The notes beneath the pieces are model-generated. The model was given only the letters and a program-made list of their open reading frames with translations, was not told the origin of the DNA and did no database searches. A program made the translations under genes and the position numbers. From contig NZ_JAQQXS010000001.1 in assembly GCF_028595305.1 (NCBI RefSeq), forward strand, positions 248,001-312,000: a stretch of DNA of 64,000 nt. Reading direction: 5' to 3'. Positions 55,867 to 64,000 of the stretch are shown here, one piece after another. The stretch's first letter is position 1, and each line of letters opens with the position of its first letter. Source of the stretch: Roseateles koreensis (GTDB lineage: Bacteria > Pseudomonadota > Gammaproteobacteria > Burkholderiales > Burkholderiaceae_C).

Positions 55867-57755
55867 CGTGTGTCCTTTTGCGCGTCGACTGCGCTGTTGC
55901 GGTTGGGAAGGATCAGCCAGGGGTCGGCATGCGGCCCCTCGTAAATGGCCTCTACCAATGAAGCGCGGTGCTGCAATACCGCGCGCAGGTTGATTGAATT
56001 CTTGTCGGTGATTTCACCGTGATCGAGTGAGGGTGGCTCGACAAGAATATGCATGCGCTCGATGCGGTTGGCGCTGCCCGAGCCTTGGTGATGGAGTTGA
56101 TCCGCCAGCGCTTGAAAGAAGGCGCGTACCGCAGGGTGATGCAGCACTTCGGCGTTGCTGGCGGTCTCGTCGAGGCCGCTCAGCGCGCGGCAATCCGCCA
56201 GACGTGGGAAGATCAGAACACCCAGCTGATCACGGTTGATGCCCGTAAGGACGGCGTCTTGTACATATGGGTGGCCTTGCAGAACGATGCGGGTACGCAG
56301 TGGACCGACACTCACAAAGGTGCCAGTCGTCAGCTTGAAATCTTCCGCAATGCGGCCATCAAAGAACAGGCCAAGCGACACATCATTTTCGTCGACCAAG
56401 TACGCGGCATCACCGGTGCAGTAGAACCCTTGTTCGTCAAAAGCTGCTGCAGTTTGCTCCGGTGCACGCCAGTAGCCTGGCATCACATTGGGCCCCCGGA
56501 ATCGGATCTCCATCTTGCCCTCGGACGGAACGAGTTTGGCTTCGACGCCGGGGCAGGGCAAACCGATATAGCCAGATTGCGCATGGGTACCAACGACAAA
56601 GGTGCAGGTCGGCGCCGTCTCAGTCATGCCCAGGCTGGTCAGGATTCGCACGCGCTCGCCACAGGCTGCGAGAGCGTGCTCGTCGAGCCGCTTCCAGACC
56701 GCCTGTGACAGGCCGGCAGCCGCAAACATGAAAGCTTTGAGATTGCGAAACAGCGAGTTGCGCAATTCGGCATCGCCGTCCATGACTTTGACGAGTTCCT
56801 CCAGACCCTTGGGGACATTGAAGTAAACGGTGGGCGAGATCTCCTTCAGGTTGCGCACCGTCTCGGCCATGCCAGAAGGCGTGGGCTTACCGTCATCGAC
56901 ATAAATTGTCCCGCCGTTGTAGAGCGCAATACCGAGGTTGTGATTGCCACCAAAGGTGTGACTCCACGGCAGCCAATCGACCAGCACTGGAGGTTCGTCC
57001 GCCAGAAACGCCATGCATTGACGCAACATCTGCTGATTGGCGCAGAGCATGCGATTCGTGATGATCACGCCTTTGGGCTGTTTCGTGCTGCCGCTGGTGA
57101 ACAGAAACTTGACGATCGTGTCAGGCCCCGTCATGGCATGTGCCGCGTCGACACCGGCTCCGGGAACCGTGTTCAACAAGTCGTCGAACTTGCGAGTCGG
57201 ACGACCGTCAAGCGCACCACGTCCCAATACCACGGTCACGTCGCTCGGCACCACTGCCGCGATGGCGGGCCCGAACCCATCGTGGGACGCGTACACCATG
57301 CCGGGCGTGATGGTGCCAAGAATGTGGCGCAACTTGCTGTAGTCCGTCGAGACCATCGAGTAGGCGACCGACACACTGGTGTAGGGGATGCCCGCCCAGA
57401 GTGCAGCCAGCATCAATGTGGCGTGTTCCAGGTCGTTTTCAGACAAAATCGCCAGCGGGCGCTCGGCACTCAGCCCGGCATCCAGCAATGCTTGCCCCAT
57501 CGCCCGCGCGCGCCTCAGCATCTCCGCGTAACTGATGCGCAGCCAGAGTCCGTTCGAATCACGCCGAGCGATGAGCGTTTGGTTGGGGGTTTGTTCTGCC
57601 CACTGCTGGAGCACGTCGCTGAGCCGCGCGGGATACCAGCCAAGCTGCTCGCGGGATGTCAGGAGACGCGCGCCGCCCTCAAGTTCGGTGATGTCGGCTT
57701 CAACACAGCCGCCGACGCGAGCCGGTTTGAACGGGGCTTGTTGTGCGCTGGTCAT
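55863..57755 (-). CDS. feruloyl-CoA synthase-type acyl-CoA synthetase
   Basis: The 630-residue AMP-forming synthetase activates a carboxylic acid to its CoA thioester. Motifs: FTSGSTKQPKGVIITN (P-loop), LVDWLPWSHTFGGNHN, ILTSLGMTETAPTCTF, FYCTGDAAYLVDEN and FFDGRIAEDFKLTTGTFVSVG. The C-terminal LDHGEITDKNSINLRAVL places the catalytic Lys in the DKNSIN form typical of feruloyl-CoA synthases, not the PKTxxGK of fatty acid ligases. A hydroxycinnamic or related aromatic acid is the likely substrate. It overlaps both neighbours by 4 nt, so hydratase, synthetase and dehydrogenase are tightly coupled. Confidence 0.85.
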   Translation of the reverse strand: MTSAQQAPFKPARVGGCVEADITELEGGARLLTSREQLGWYPARLSDVLQQWAEQTPNQTLIARRDSNGLWLRISYAEMLRRARAMGQALLDAGLSAERPLAILSENDLEHATLMLAALWAGIPYTSVSVAYSMVSTDYSKLRHILGTITPGMVYASHDGFGPAIAAVVPSDVTVVLGRGALDGRPTRKFDDLLNTVPGAGVDAAHAMTGPDTIVKFLFTSGSTKQPKGVIITNRMLCANQQMLRQCMAFLADEPPVLVDWLPWSHTFGGNHNLGIALYNGGTIYVDDGKPTPSGMAETVRNLKEISPTVYFNVPKGLEELVKVMDGDAELRNSLFRNLKAFMFAAAGLSQAVWKRLDEHALAACGERVRILTSLGMTETAPTCTFVVGTHAQSGYIGLPCPGVEAKLVPSEGKMEIRFRGPNVMPGYWRAPEQTAAAFDEQGFYCTGDAAYLVDENDVSLGLFFDGRIAEDFKLTTGTFVSVGPLRTRIVLQGHPYVQDAVLTGINRDQLGVLIFPRLADCRALSGLDETASNAEVLHHPAVRAFFQALADQLHHQGSGSANRIERMHILVEPPSLDHGEITDKNSINLRAVLQHRASLVEAIYEGPHADPWLILPNRNSAVDAQKDTR

Positions 57756-58582
57756 GACTTCACGACCTTGGCGGCTTTCCCTTTAAGAAAGGCGCCGAGT
57801 CGCTCCTGCGCTTCCGGGGTGCTGGCGGCCACGGCCGACATCAGCGATTCGGTGAACAGGCCCTCGGCGGGTGACTGCTCTGCAATTCGCGGTAGTGCAT
57901 GCATGACGGCGAAGGCGGTCATTGGGGCGGCCTCTGCTACCTTCTGGGCCAACTCCAAGCCCTTTTTGAGCCCCTCGCCTGCAGGCACACGGTACTGGAC
58001 GAGACCATAACGCTCACCTTCATCGGCGTCATAGACTCTGCCGGTCAGCATCATGTCTGTCATGCGGGCTACACCGATCAAGCGCGGGATGCGAACCGAG
58101 CCGCCGCCGCCGACAAAGATGCCGCGCTGCCCCTCGGGTAGGCCAAAGTACGCCGAATCCTCCGCGACTCTGATATGGCATGCGGCAGCCAATTCCAGCC
58201 CCCCGCCAACGACCGCACCATGCAGGACCACCACCACTGGTACACGCCCGAACTGAACGGCATCGAAAGCCGCGTGCCAACCGCGCGAGTGAAGCACTGC
58301 GCCACCAATATCCCGCTGCACCAGCGCGGACAAGTCGAGTCCCGCGCAGAAGTGCTCTCCCTCGCCGCTAACCAGCACCGCTCGAACGTCGGCAGGTAGG
58401 TGTAGGAATGCAGTATGCAGTTGGGCAATCAATGCATCACTGATGGCGTTCCGCTTTGCTGGTCGATTCAGCCGCAAATGCAGCACCGCACCATGCCGAC
58501 TGATCTGCAGCAGATCCAGCGCGTCGGTCAAGCCATCCGCTGGCACGACCGGGCTGCCAGTGATTGATGTATGTTCACCCAT
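57752..58582 (-). CDS. enoyl-CoA hydratase/isomerase (crotonase family)
   Basis: The 276-residue crotonase has both catalytic glutamates of true hydratases: Glu130 in GGGLELAAACHIRVA and Glu150 in FGLPEGQRGIFVGGGGS. RLNRPAKRNAISDALIAQL is the CoA-binding start and GEHFCAGLDLSALV the oxyanion loop. Because both Glu are kept, hydration of an enoyl-CoA is favoured over the retro-aldol chemistry of feruloyl-CoA hydratase/lyase. It is the first gene of the minus-strand operon. The ATG at 58582 has no Shine-Dalgarno sequence; a short 5' UTR is implied. Confidence 0.87.
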   Translation of the reverse strand: MGEHTSITGSPVVPADGLTDALDLLQISRHGAVLHLRLNRPAKRNAISDALIAQLHTAFLHLPADVRAVLVSGEGEHFCAGLDLSALVQRDIGGAVLHSRGWHAAFDAVQFGRVPVVVVLHGAVVGGGLELAAACHIRVAEDSAYFGLPEGQRGIFVGGGGSVRIPRLIGVARMTDMMLTGRVYDADEGERYGLVQYRVPAGEGLKKGLELAQKVAEAAPMTAFAVMHALPRIAEQSPAEGLFTESLMSAVAASTPEAQERLGAFLKGKAAKVVKS

Positions 58583-58591
58583 ATAATTTTA

Positions 58592-58603
58592 TTACGTAAC
58601 TAA
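58592..58603. promoter_or_regulatory. operator-like palindrome by the hydratase start
   Basis: TTACGTAA (58592-58599) is a perfect 8-bp palindrome; with the flanks the minus strand reads TTAGTTACGTAA. It lies between the predicted transcription start and the hydratase ATG, where a bound repressor would block elongation or initiation. Confidence 0.45.
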
Positions 58604-58740
58604 ACAATGCGTGGATCATGCACTTTTTTGGGGTGCATTTCAATCGAAAATTTTGAGTAATAACCCTTGATTGTTGGACGTTTTTAGAGGAAGTGATGTT
58701 CAGAGTCCTTGTCCCTGTGTCGATTGCGCTTCACTGAATA

Positions 58741-58759
58741 TAGTTATAAAATTTAACTA
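58741..58759. promoter_or_regulatory. operator-like inverted repeat over the thiolase -10
   Basis: TAGTTA (58741-58746) and TAACTA (58754-58759) form a perfect 6-bp inverted repeat with a 7-bp spacer, covering the predicted -10 TAAAAT. The TAGTTA half-site also occurs near the hydratase start (58597-58602 as TAACTA). A MarR-type dimer would fit such a site. Confidence 0.5.
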
Positions 58760-58776
58760 GAAAATTGGAGATCTTG

Positions 58777-59982
58777 ATGAGTGCTTACATTCCCTATGGT
58801 TGCTATTGGTCGACCCCTTTTGCCAAGTGGCAGGGCTCATTGGCCAATCTGAATGCGCTTCAGTTGGCCGCGATTTGCGGCCGTACTGCATTGGAGCGAT
58901 GGCAGTTCCCGATGGAGCAAATCGACCTGGGCATCCTTGGCGTCACCAATCCGCAGAAGGGTGCCTTCTATGGCTTGCCCTGGGTCACTGGCCTGATGGG
59001 CATCGACCGCGTGGCAGGGCCGACCATTCAGCAGGCCTGCGCCACGAGTGTTCGGGCGTTGCAGATGGCCAGCCAGGAAGTTGATGCAGGCAGCGCCAGT
59101 TGCGCACTTCTGGTGATGGCTGACCGCCAGTCGAATGGACCGGTGGTCTATTACCCCGACCCCAGCGGCAGCGGCGGGTACGGCATTACTGAGCATTGGG
59201 TGCCCGACAACATGGCGCACGACCCCTATGCGAAGAACCCGATGCTGCAGACCGGCGAGAACGTCGCGGCGCGGTACGGCTTCACAACCGCCCAGCAGAA
59301 CGCACTCAAGTTGCGGCGCTATGAGCAATACATGGATGCCCTGGCAGACAACCGAGCGTTCCAGCGGAAATACATGGTTGATGTGCCGCTATCTGACAGT
59401 CGTTTCCGTAAAGTCACAGGGGTACTCAGCAGCGATGAAGGCATTTTTCCGACCACGGCAGAGGGCCTTGCAAAGCTCAAGCCTGTGAAGGAGGGGGGCT
59501 CCATCACCTTCGGTGGGCAAACTCATCCAGCAGACGGCAATGCCGGAGCCATCGTCACAAGTCGCGTTCGAGCCCGAGAATTCTCGGCAGAGCCCGGCAT
59601 CGAGATCGAGTTGCTCAGCTTTGGAACCTACCGCGAAGCGCCAGGCTTTATGCCTGCAGCGCCCGGACCGGCGGCGCTGCAGGCTTTGCGGCGCGCAGGC
59701 TTGAATGTGGGGCAACTCGACGCAGTCAAAACCCATAACCCATTTGCTGTCAATGATTTAGCTTTGGCGCATGACATCGGCTTCCCGTGGGAGCGGATGA
59801 ACAACTATGGCAGCTCCATCATTTGGGGGCACCCCCAAGCACCAACAGGTTTGCGCGGGGTGATCGAATTGATCGAGGAGCTTGTGCTGCGTGGTGGTGG
59901 CATTGGCCTGTTCACCGGTTGCGCTGCTGGCGATTCGGGGCTGGCAGTAGTGCTCCGCGTCACTGATGCGCGAATTCGCTGA
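58777..59982 (+). CDS. thiolase-family acyl-CoA acyltransferase
   Basis: The 401-residue protein starts at ATG 58777, 6 nt behind GGAG (an upstream TTG at 58765 is less likely). It has the nucleophilic Cys88 in QQACATSVRALQMA, the NYGSSIIWGHPQAPTG loop with the conserved His, and the second Cys382 in FTGCAAGDSGLAVV. Those residues fit a working degradative thiolase. In this cluster it would cleave a 3-ketoacyl-CoA to a shortened acyl-CoA plus acetyl-CoA. It is followed by a CoA-transferase gene after 55 nt. Confidence 0.88.
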   Translation: MSAYIPYGCYWSTPFAKWQGSLANLNALQLAAICGRTALERWQFPMEQIDLGILGVTNPQKGAFYGLPWVTGLMGIDRVAGPTIQQACATSVRALQMASQEVDAGSASCALLVMADRQSNGPVVYYPDPSGSGGYGITEHWVPDNMAHDPYAKNPMLQTGENVAARYGFTTAQQNALKLRRYEQYMDALADNRAFQRKYMVDVPLSDSRFRKVTGVLSSDEGIFPTTAEGLAKLKPVKEGGSITFGGQTHPADGNAGAIVTSRVRAREFSAEPGIEIELLSFGTYREAPGFMPAAPGPAALQALRRAGLNVGQLDAVKTHNPFAVNDLALAHDIGFPWERMNNYGSSIIWGHPQAPTGLRGVIELIEELVLRGGGIGLFTGCAAGDSGLAVVLRVTDARIR

Positions 59983-60037
59983 CCGATCGTCAGTCCTCGC
60001 GTTACCCCGTTATACAAACTTTATACAAAAACTTGTC

Positions 60038-61606
60038 ATGAAAATCATTCGTCCCTATGAAGTTGGCGCCCTGATTGCCGATGATGCCACCGTGTTTCTG
60101 GGCGGTTTGGCCGTGACCAGCTTGCCCGAAGAGTTGTTGGTCGCAGTGGAGCAGCACTTCTTGAACACAGGGCATCCTCAGCGCGTCTCCACCTGGGCCT
60201 GTGGTGCGATCGGGAACTCCGGCGCTGCAGGCATGAAGCACTTTGCGCACCCCGGAATGATCAAGCGGGTGGTGGCGGGGCACTTTGGCCAGACCGGCAA
60301 AGAGATGATGAAGATGGTGTTCGACGGTGAAGTTGAGGCCTACAACTTTCCGCAAGGTTCGCTGTCGCACCTCACGCGACAGATCGCATGTCGCTCGCCC
60401 GGCGTGTTGACCAAGGTGGGGTTGGGCACTTTCGTTGATCCGCGCTTGGAAGGCGGCAAGATGAACAGTCGCACCACCGAGGATTTGGTGCGGCTGGTCG
60501 AATTCGACGGCGATGAGTGGCTGTACTACAGGGCCCCTAAGATTGACGTTGCTTTGATCCGCGGGACGGTGGCCGACGAGCACGGCAACGTCACGCTGGA
60601 CAAGGAGGGCGTGTTGTTGGAGCAACTTTCTATTGCTCAGGCCGCTCGGGCCAGTGGGGGTATCGTCATCTGCCAAGTTGAACGTATCGTCAAGGCGGGT
60701 AGTCTTCATCCCAAGGCTGTCAAAATTCCTGGTGTGGTTGTCGACTATGTGGTGCTCTCAACGCCTCAGAACCACATGCAGACAATTGCGACGCAATTTG
60801 ACCCAGCGTTGTGCGGTGATATCCAGATTCCCACAGACAGCCTTGTTCCGATGCCCCTGGACGAACGCAAGGTGATTGCCCGCCGTGCGGCCTTGGAACT
60901 GTCGCCAGGCGCTGTGACCAATTTGGGCATTGGCATTCCTGCGGGGATTCCATCGGTCGCCGCCGAGGAGGGTGTTGCCGATGCACTGACGCTCAGCATT
61001 GAGAGTGGGGTCACTGGCGGCATCCCTGCGCAAAAGGGAGACTTTGGCCTCGCTTACAACGCCGAGGCCATCATTGAGCAAAGCTTTCAGTTCGACTACT
61101 ACGACGGCGGCGGCCTTGATGCCAGCTTTCTTGGCCTGGCCCAAGTTGATGCGTCAGGCAATGTCAACGTCAGCAAATTCAATGGGCGCCCCGTTGGCTG
61201 CGGAGGCTTTGTGAACATCACGAGATCTACCAAACGGTTGATCTTCTGCGGTAGTTTTACCGCCGGCGGGCTGGAGTTGCAAGTTGGGGAGGGTGCATTG
61301 ACGATCAAGACGGAAGGGCGTTCGCGCAAGTTCATCAAGCAGGTTGAGCAAATTACCTTCAACGGCCGCGATGCCGCCCTTCGTGGGCAAGAGGTGGTGT
61401 TCGTTACGGAACGTGCGGTGTTTCACCTGCGGGCCGACGGTCTAGAGCTGACTGAGATCGCCCCTGGCGTCGATCTGGAGCGGGATGTGCTGGCACACAT
61501 GGAGTTCCGCCCGATCATTCGCCAACTGCGCACAATGGATGCTGACCTGTTTCGCGCCAACTGGGGCGGCTTGCGTAAAGCACTTTCTGCGGGAACCCGT
61601 CACTGA
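60038..61606 (+). CDS. acetate/propionate-type CoA-transferase (YdiF family)
   Basis: The 522-residue class I CoA-transferase fuses alpha and beta parts. The catalytic Glu is Glu322 in LSIESGVTGG, with NLGIGIPAGIPSVAAEEG before it and GGFVNITRSTKRLIFCG near the end. Such enzymes move CoA between acetyl-CoA or succinyl-CoA and other acids. Beside the thiolase it may release the shortened aromatic acid and save ATP by passing CoA to the incoming acid or to acetate; this is inference. The ATG at 60038 lacks a good Shine-Dalgarno sequence. Confidence 0.88.
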   Translation: MKIIRPYEVGALIADDATVFLGGLAVTSLPEELLVAVEQHFLNTGHPQRVSTWACGAIGNSGAAGMKHFAHPGMIKRVVAGHFGQTGKEMMKMVFDGEVEAYNFPQGSLSHLTRQIACRSPGVLTKVGLGTFVDPRLEGGKMNSRTTEDLVRLVEFDGDEWLYYRAPKIDVALIRGTVADEHGNVTLDKEGVLLEQLSIAQAARASGGIVICQVERIVKAGSLHPKAVKIPGVVVDYVVLSTPQNHMQTIATQFDPALCGDIQIPTDSLVPMPLDERKVIARRAALELSPGAVTNLGIGIPAGIPSVAAEEGVADALTLSIESGVTGGIPAQKGDFGLAYNAEAIIEQSFQFDYYDGGGLDASFLGLAQVDASGNVNVSKFNGRPVGCGGFVNITRSTKRLIFCGSFTAGGLELQVGEGALTIKTEGRSRKFIKQVEQITFNGRDAALRGQEVVFVTERAVFHLRADGLELTEIAPGVDLERDVLAHMEFRPIIRQLRTMDADLFRANWGGLRKALSAGTRH

Positions 61607-61901
61607 GTCTTGCCCTCGCTGCGCATTGGCATCGGCAGCGACAGCGAGAGGCGCGAAAGCTGAATGTAGGTGACGGTATGCCGCTGAGAAACTGGGTGCG
61701 GGCGCGGTACTTACAGGGCATGAACGCCCCCACCCGGGCCCACCTGGATACCATCGATGCCGCCTCAGCGGAGTCTCTCCCGGGGTTTCGGCTTCATGCT
61801 CGGCGACATCCCTGGTGAGCTGATCAAGTGGTTCGCTACTTGCCTGCCGTTTGAGTCGCGTCAGGGCCGGTCAGGCAAGGGGCGAGGCCCATCGCCCGGG
61901 C
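61607..61901. other. convergent intergenic region
   Basis: About 295 nt between the CoA-transferase and mgtA stops. A 7-bp inverted repeat (CTCGCTG 61615-61621, CAGCGAG 61642-61648) lies just after the CoA-transferase stop but has no T-run. A plus-strand frame from 61678 gives about 46 residues with no recognisable content. No repeat of the guaA 3' end was found here. Confidence 0.4.
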
Positions 61902-64000
61902 TCATTGCCAGCCGTAACGCTTCGCATAGAACGACTTCATCGCTTGGGTCAACGCGATGTAGGCCATCAGGATGCCGGCAAGGTAGACGAAGAAGACGGG
62001 CGGCAGCGCTTGAAGTTTGAAATAGTGCGAGAAGGGCCCCATCACCATGAAAACGCCCATGGCCATCACGGCCAGCGTCATGCCCAGTAGCGGCCATGCG
62101 GCGCGGCTTTGCAGGAAGGGGATTTTTCGGGTGCGGATCATGTGCACGATCAAGGTCTGCGACAACAAGCCTTCGACGAACCAGCCAGACTGGAACAAGG
62201 TTTGATGTTCAGGCGTATTGGCCGAGAACACGAACCACATCAGCAGATAGGTGGCAATGTCGAACAAGGAGCTCACAGGGCCGAACCAGACCATGAACCG
62301 GCCAATGTCATCCGGGTTCCAGCGCTGGGGCTGGGTTAGCAGTTCGGCGTCCACATTGTCAAAAGGAATAGCGACCTGCGAGATGTCGTACAGCAGGTTT
62401 TGCACCAGCAGTTGCAGGGGCAGCATGGGCAAAAAGGGCAAAAAAGCACTGGCTATCAGCACGGAGAAGACATTGCCAAAGTTGGAGCTGGCCGTCATCT
62501 TGATGTACTTGAGCATGTTGGCAAAGGTGCGGCGGCCTTCGATCACGCCTTCTTCCAGCACCATCAGGCTTTTCTCAAGCAAGATGATGTCGGCTGCCTC
62601 CTTGGCGATGTCCACCGCGGAGTCGACCGAAATGCCGATGTCGGCGGCGCGCAGCGCCGGCGCGTCGTTGATGCCGTCGCCCATGAAGCCCACCACATTG
62701 CCGGCCGCCTTCAAGCTGCGGACGATGCGCTCTTTCTGCGCGGGACTGAGTTTGGCGAAGACGTTGTACTTGACGGCGATCTCGCTGAGCTCGCTGTCGG
62801 ACATGGCTTCGATCTGCGAGCCCAGCACCACCCCGCGCTGTTCCAAGCCCACCTCGCGGCAGATCTTGGCGGTGACGAGTTCGTTGTCACCGGTCAGGAT
62901 CTTCACCTCGATGCCATGGGCTTTCAGCGCGGTCAGCGCCGGTTCGGTGGACTCTTTCGGTGGGTCCAGAAAGGCGACATAGCCCATCAAGGTCATGTTG
63001 GACTCGTCGGCCACTGAGTAGGCTTGCCGGTGGGGCGGCTCCTCCTTCATCGCTACGGCCACAACGCGCAAGCCTTGCTCGTTCAGCGCGGCGGTGCGTT
63101 GCTTGATGTCGGCGAGGCGCTCCGGCGTGAGGGGCATGTCTTGCCCATCTTCGCGAATGCGGGTGCACACCGCCAGCACTTCCTCAAGCGCGCCTTTGCA
63201 GATCAACTCATGGTGGTCGTCCCGCTCGGACACCACAACCGACATGCGGCGGCGTTGGAAGTCGAAGGGAATTTCGTCAACCTTCTTGTAGTTGGCCGCA
63301 ATGTCCAGGCTGCGGTGCACTTCCGCATGTTCCAGCACCGCGACGTCCAGCAGGTTCTTGAGGCCCGTTTGATAGTGGCTGTTGAGGTAGGCCAGGCTGA
63401 GCACTTCCTCGGACTTGTTGCCATGAATGTCGGTGTGCCGCTCCAGAAAGATCTTGTCCTGCGTCAGCGTGCCGGTCTTGTCGGTGCACAGCACGTTCAT
63501 GGCGCCGAAGTTCTGAATTGCATCCAGTCGCTTGACGATGACCCGTTTGCGCGACAGCACCACCGCTCCTTTGGCCAAGGTGGAGGTGACGATCATGGGC
63601 AACATTTCAGGGGTCAGGCCCACGGCGATGGAGAGCGCGAATAAGGCGGCCTCCACCCAGTCGCCCTTGGTGAAGCCGTTGAGCAGCAGCACCAGCGGCG
63701 ACATCACCACCATGAAGCGGATCAGCAGCCAGCTCACCCGGTTGACCCCGGTCTGGAAGGCGGTGGGTGCACGGTCAGTGGCCGTAACGCGTTGGGCCAA
63801 CGCACCAAAGAAAGTTCGTCCACCGGTCTCCAGCACCACGGCAAGCCCGGCGCCGCTGACCACGTTGGTGCCCATGAATAGGAGGTTCTCTAGCTCCAGC
63901 GCGTTGTTGCTGGGCTGGCGGGGTAGGGCGAATTTTTCCACCGGCAGCGACTCGCCGGTCATGGCGGCCTGGCTGACGAACAAGTCCTTGGCGCTCAAGA
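61902..64000 (-). CDS. mgtA: magnesium-translocating P-type ATPase, N-terminus beyond window
   Basis: The frame runs off the right edge; 699 residues of an expected roughly 900 are visible. The actuator domain motif TGES (AAMTGESLPVEK), the phosphorylated Asp in CTDKTGTLTQDK, the nucleotide-binding KGALEEVLAV, GDGINDAPALRAADIGISVD and the late membrane helices (NFGNVFSVLIASAFLPFLPM, then LLYDISQVAIPFDNVD) are all present. The last segment matches MgtA/MgtB Mg2+ importers (P3B), not Ca2+ or Cu+ pumps. Any Mg2+ leader would lie outside the window. It converges on the CoA-transferase gene. Confidence 0.93.
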   Translation of the reverse strand, partial: LSAKDLFVSQAAMTGESLPVEKFALPRQPSNNALELENLLFMGTNVVSGAGLAVVLETGGRTFFGALAQRVTATDRAPTAFQTGVNRVSWLLIRFMVVMSPLVLLLNGFTKGDWVEAALFALSIAVGLTPEMLPMIVTSTLAKGAVVLSRKRVIVKRLDAIQNFGAMNVLCTDKTGTLTQDKIFLERHTDIHGNKSEEVLSLAYLNSHYQTGLKNLLDVAVLEHAEVHRSLDIAANYKKVDEIPFDFQRRRMSVVVSERDDHHELICKGALEEVLAVCTRIREDGQDMPLTPERLADIKQRTAALNEQGLRVVAVAMKEEPPHRQAYSVADESNMTLMGYVAFLDPPKESTEPALTALKAHGIEVKILTGDNELVTAKICREVGLEQRGVVLGSQIEAMSDSELSEIAVKYNVFAKLSPAQKERIVRSLKAAGNVVGFMGDGINDAPALRAADIGISVDSAVDIAKEAADIILLEKSLMVLEEGVIEGRRTFANMLKYIKMTASSNFGNVFSVLIASAFLPFLPMLPLQLLVQNLLYDISQVAIPFDNVDAELLTQPQRWNPDDIGRFMVWFGPVSSLFDIATYLLMWFVFSANTPEHQTLFQSGWFVEGLLSQTLIVHMIRTRKIPFLQSRAAWPLLGMTLAVMAMGVFMVMGPFSHYFKLQALPPVFFVYLAGILMAYIALTQAMKSFYAKRYGWQ

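Larger units (their letters stand above)
58583..58776. promoter_or_regulatory. divergent promoter region of the catabolic cluster
   Basis: This 194-nt AT-rich stretch stands out from the GC-rich surroundings. On the minus strand a -35 TTGAAA (58638-58643) and -10 CATGAT (58615-58620), spaced 17 nt, can drive the hydratase operon; on the plus strand a -35 TTGCGC (58724-58729) and -10 TAAAAT (58747-58752), also 17 nt, can drive the thiolase gene. Both promoters carry TAGTTA-containing sites placed to block transcription. A single repressor controlling both sides is inferred. Confidence 0.55.

Noticed and set aside
61678-61818. 46-codon plus-strand frame after the CoA-transferase
   Set aside because: It has no recognisable domain, and no similarity or conserved context can be claimed.

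Overview
The window reads as chromosomal DNA of a betaproteobacterium, most likely Burkholderiales and Comamonadaceae-like. The grounds are the GC-rich, densely packed genes, the smpB-ratA-rnfH-DUF4124-guaB-guaA neighbourhood, phaR, a second RlmN-like enzyme, and a fused LivM-LivG transporter subunit. No species can be named from the sequence alone.

Layout: 1-3 kb carries the start of a PAS chemoreceptor and a PAS-GAF-GGDEF-EAL protein. 3-17 kb is mostly housekeeping: serB, mfd, a PEP-CTERM protein, an RlmN-like radical SAM enzyme, ispD-ispF, an OmpR/EnvZ-type two-component pair, a SIMPL protein, a hydrolase, relA and tRNA-Val(GAC). 17.5-24 kb is a minus-strand polyhydroxyalkanoate (PHA) cluster with an AraC-type regulator, fadD, a PhaZ-like depolymerase, a MaoC hydratase and a class-II-like PHA synthase. 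Four copies of an 11-bp repeat lie in front of fadD. 24.5-33.5 kb is a four-gene RND efflux operon (adaptor, two permeases, outer-membrane lipoprotein). 33.6-41.4 kb has an M13 peptidase, phaR, rimO, metC, smpB, ratA, rnfH and a DUF4124 protein.

41.6-44.6 kb is the most unusual part. A roughly 500-nt hairpin-rich stretch without a gene, with C(UUCG)G loops on the plus strand and a perfect TATAAT in front, is interrupted by a group II intron whose maturase carries an HNH domain. The intron ends about 17 nt before the guaB start codon, so it appears to sit in the guaB leader. guaB, an MFS transporter and guaA follow.

Downstream of the guaA terminator lies a decayed tyrosine-integrase tail, then a catabolic cluster (49.4-61.6 kb): MarR regulator, Liv-type ABC transporter, acyl-CoA synthetase of the feruloyl-CoA synthase type, enoyl-CoA hydratase, SDR dehydrogenase and, divergently, thiolase and CoA-transferase. 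It has no acyl-CoA dehydrogenase, which fits beta-oxidative shortening of an already unsaturated acid such as a hydroxycinnamate. The divergent promoter region carries TAGTTA-type operators. The window ends inside an mgtA-type Mg2+ ATPase gene.
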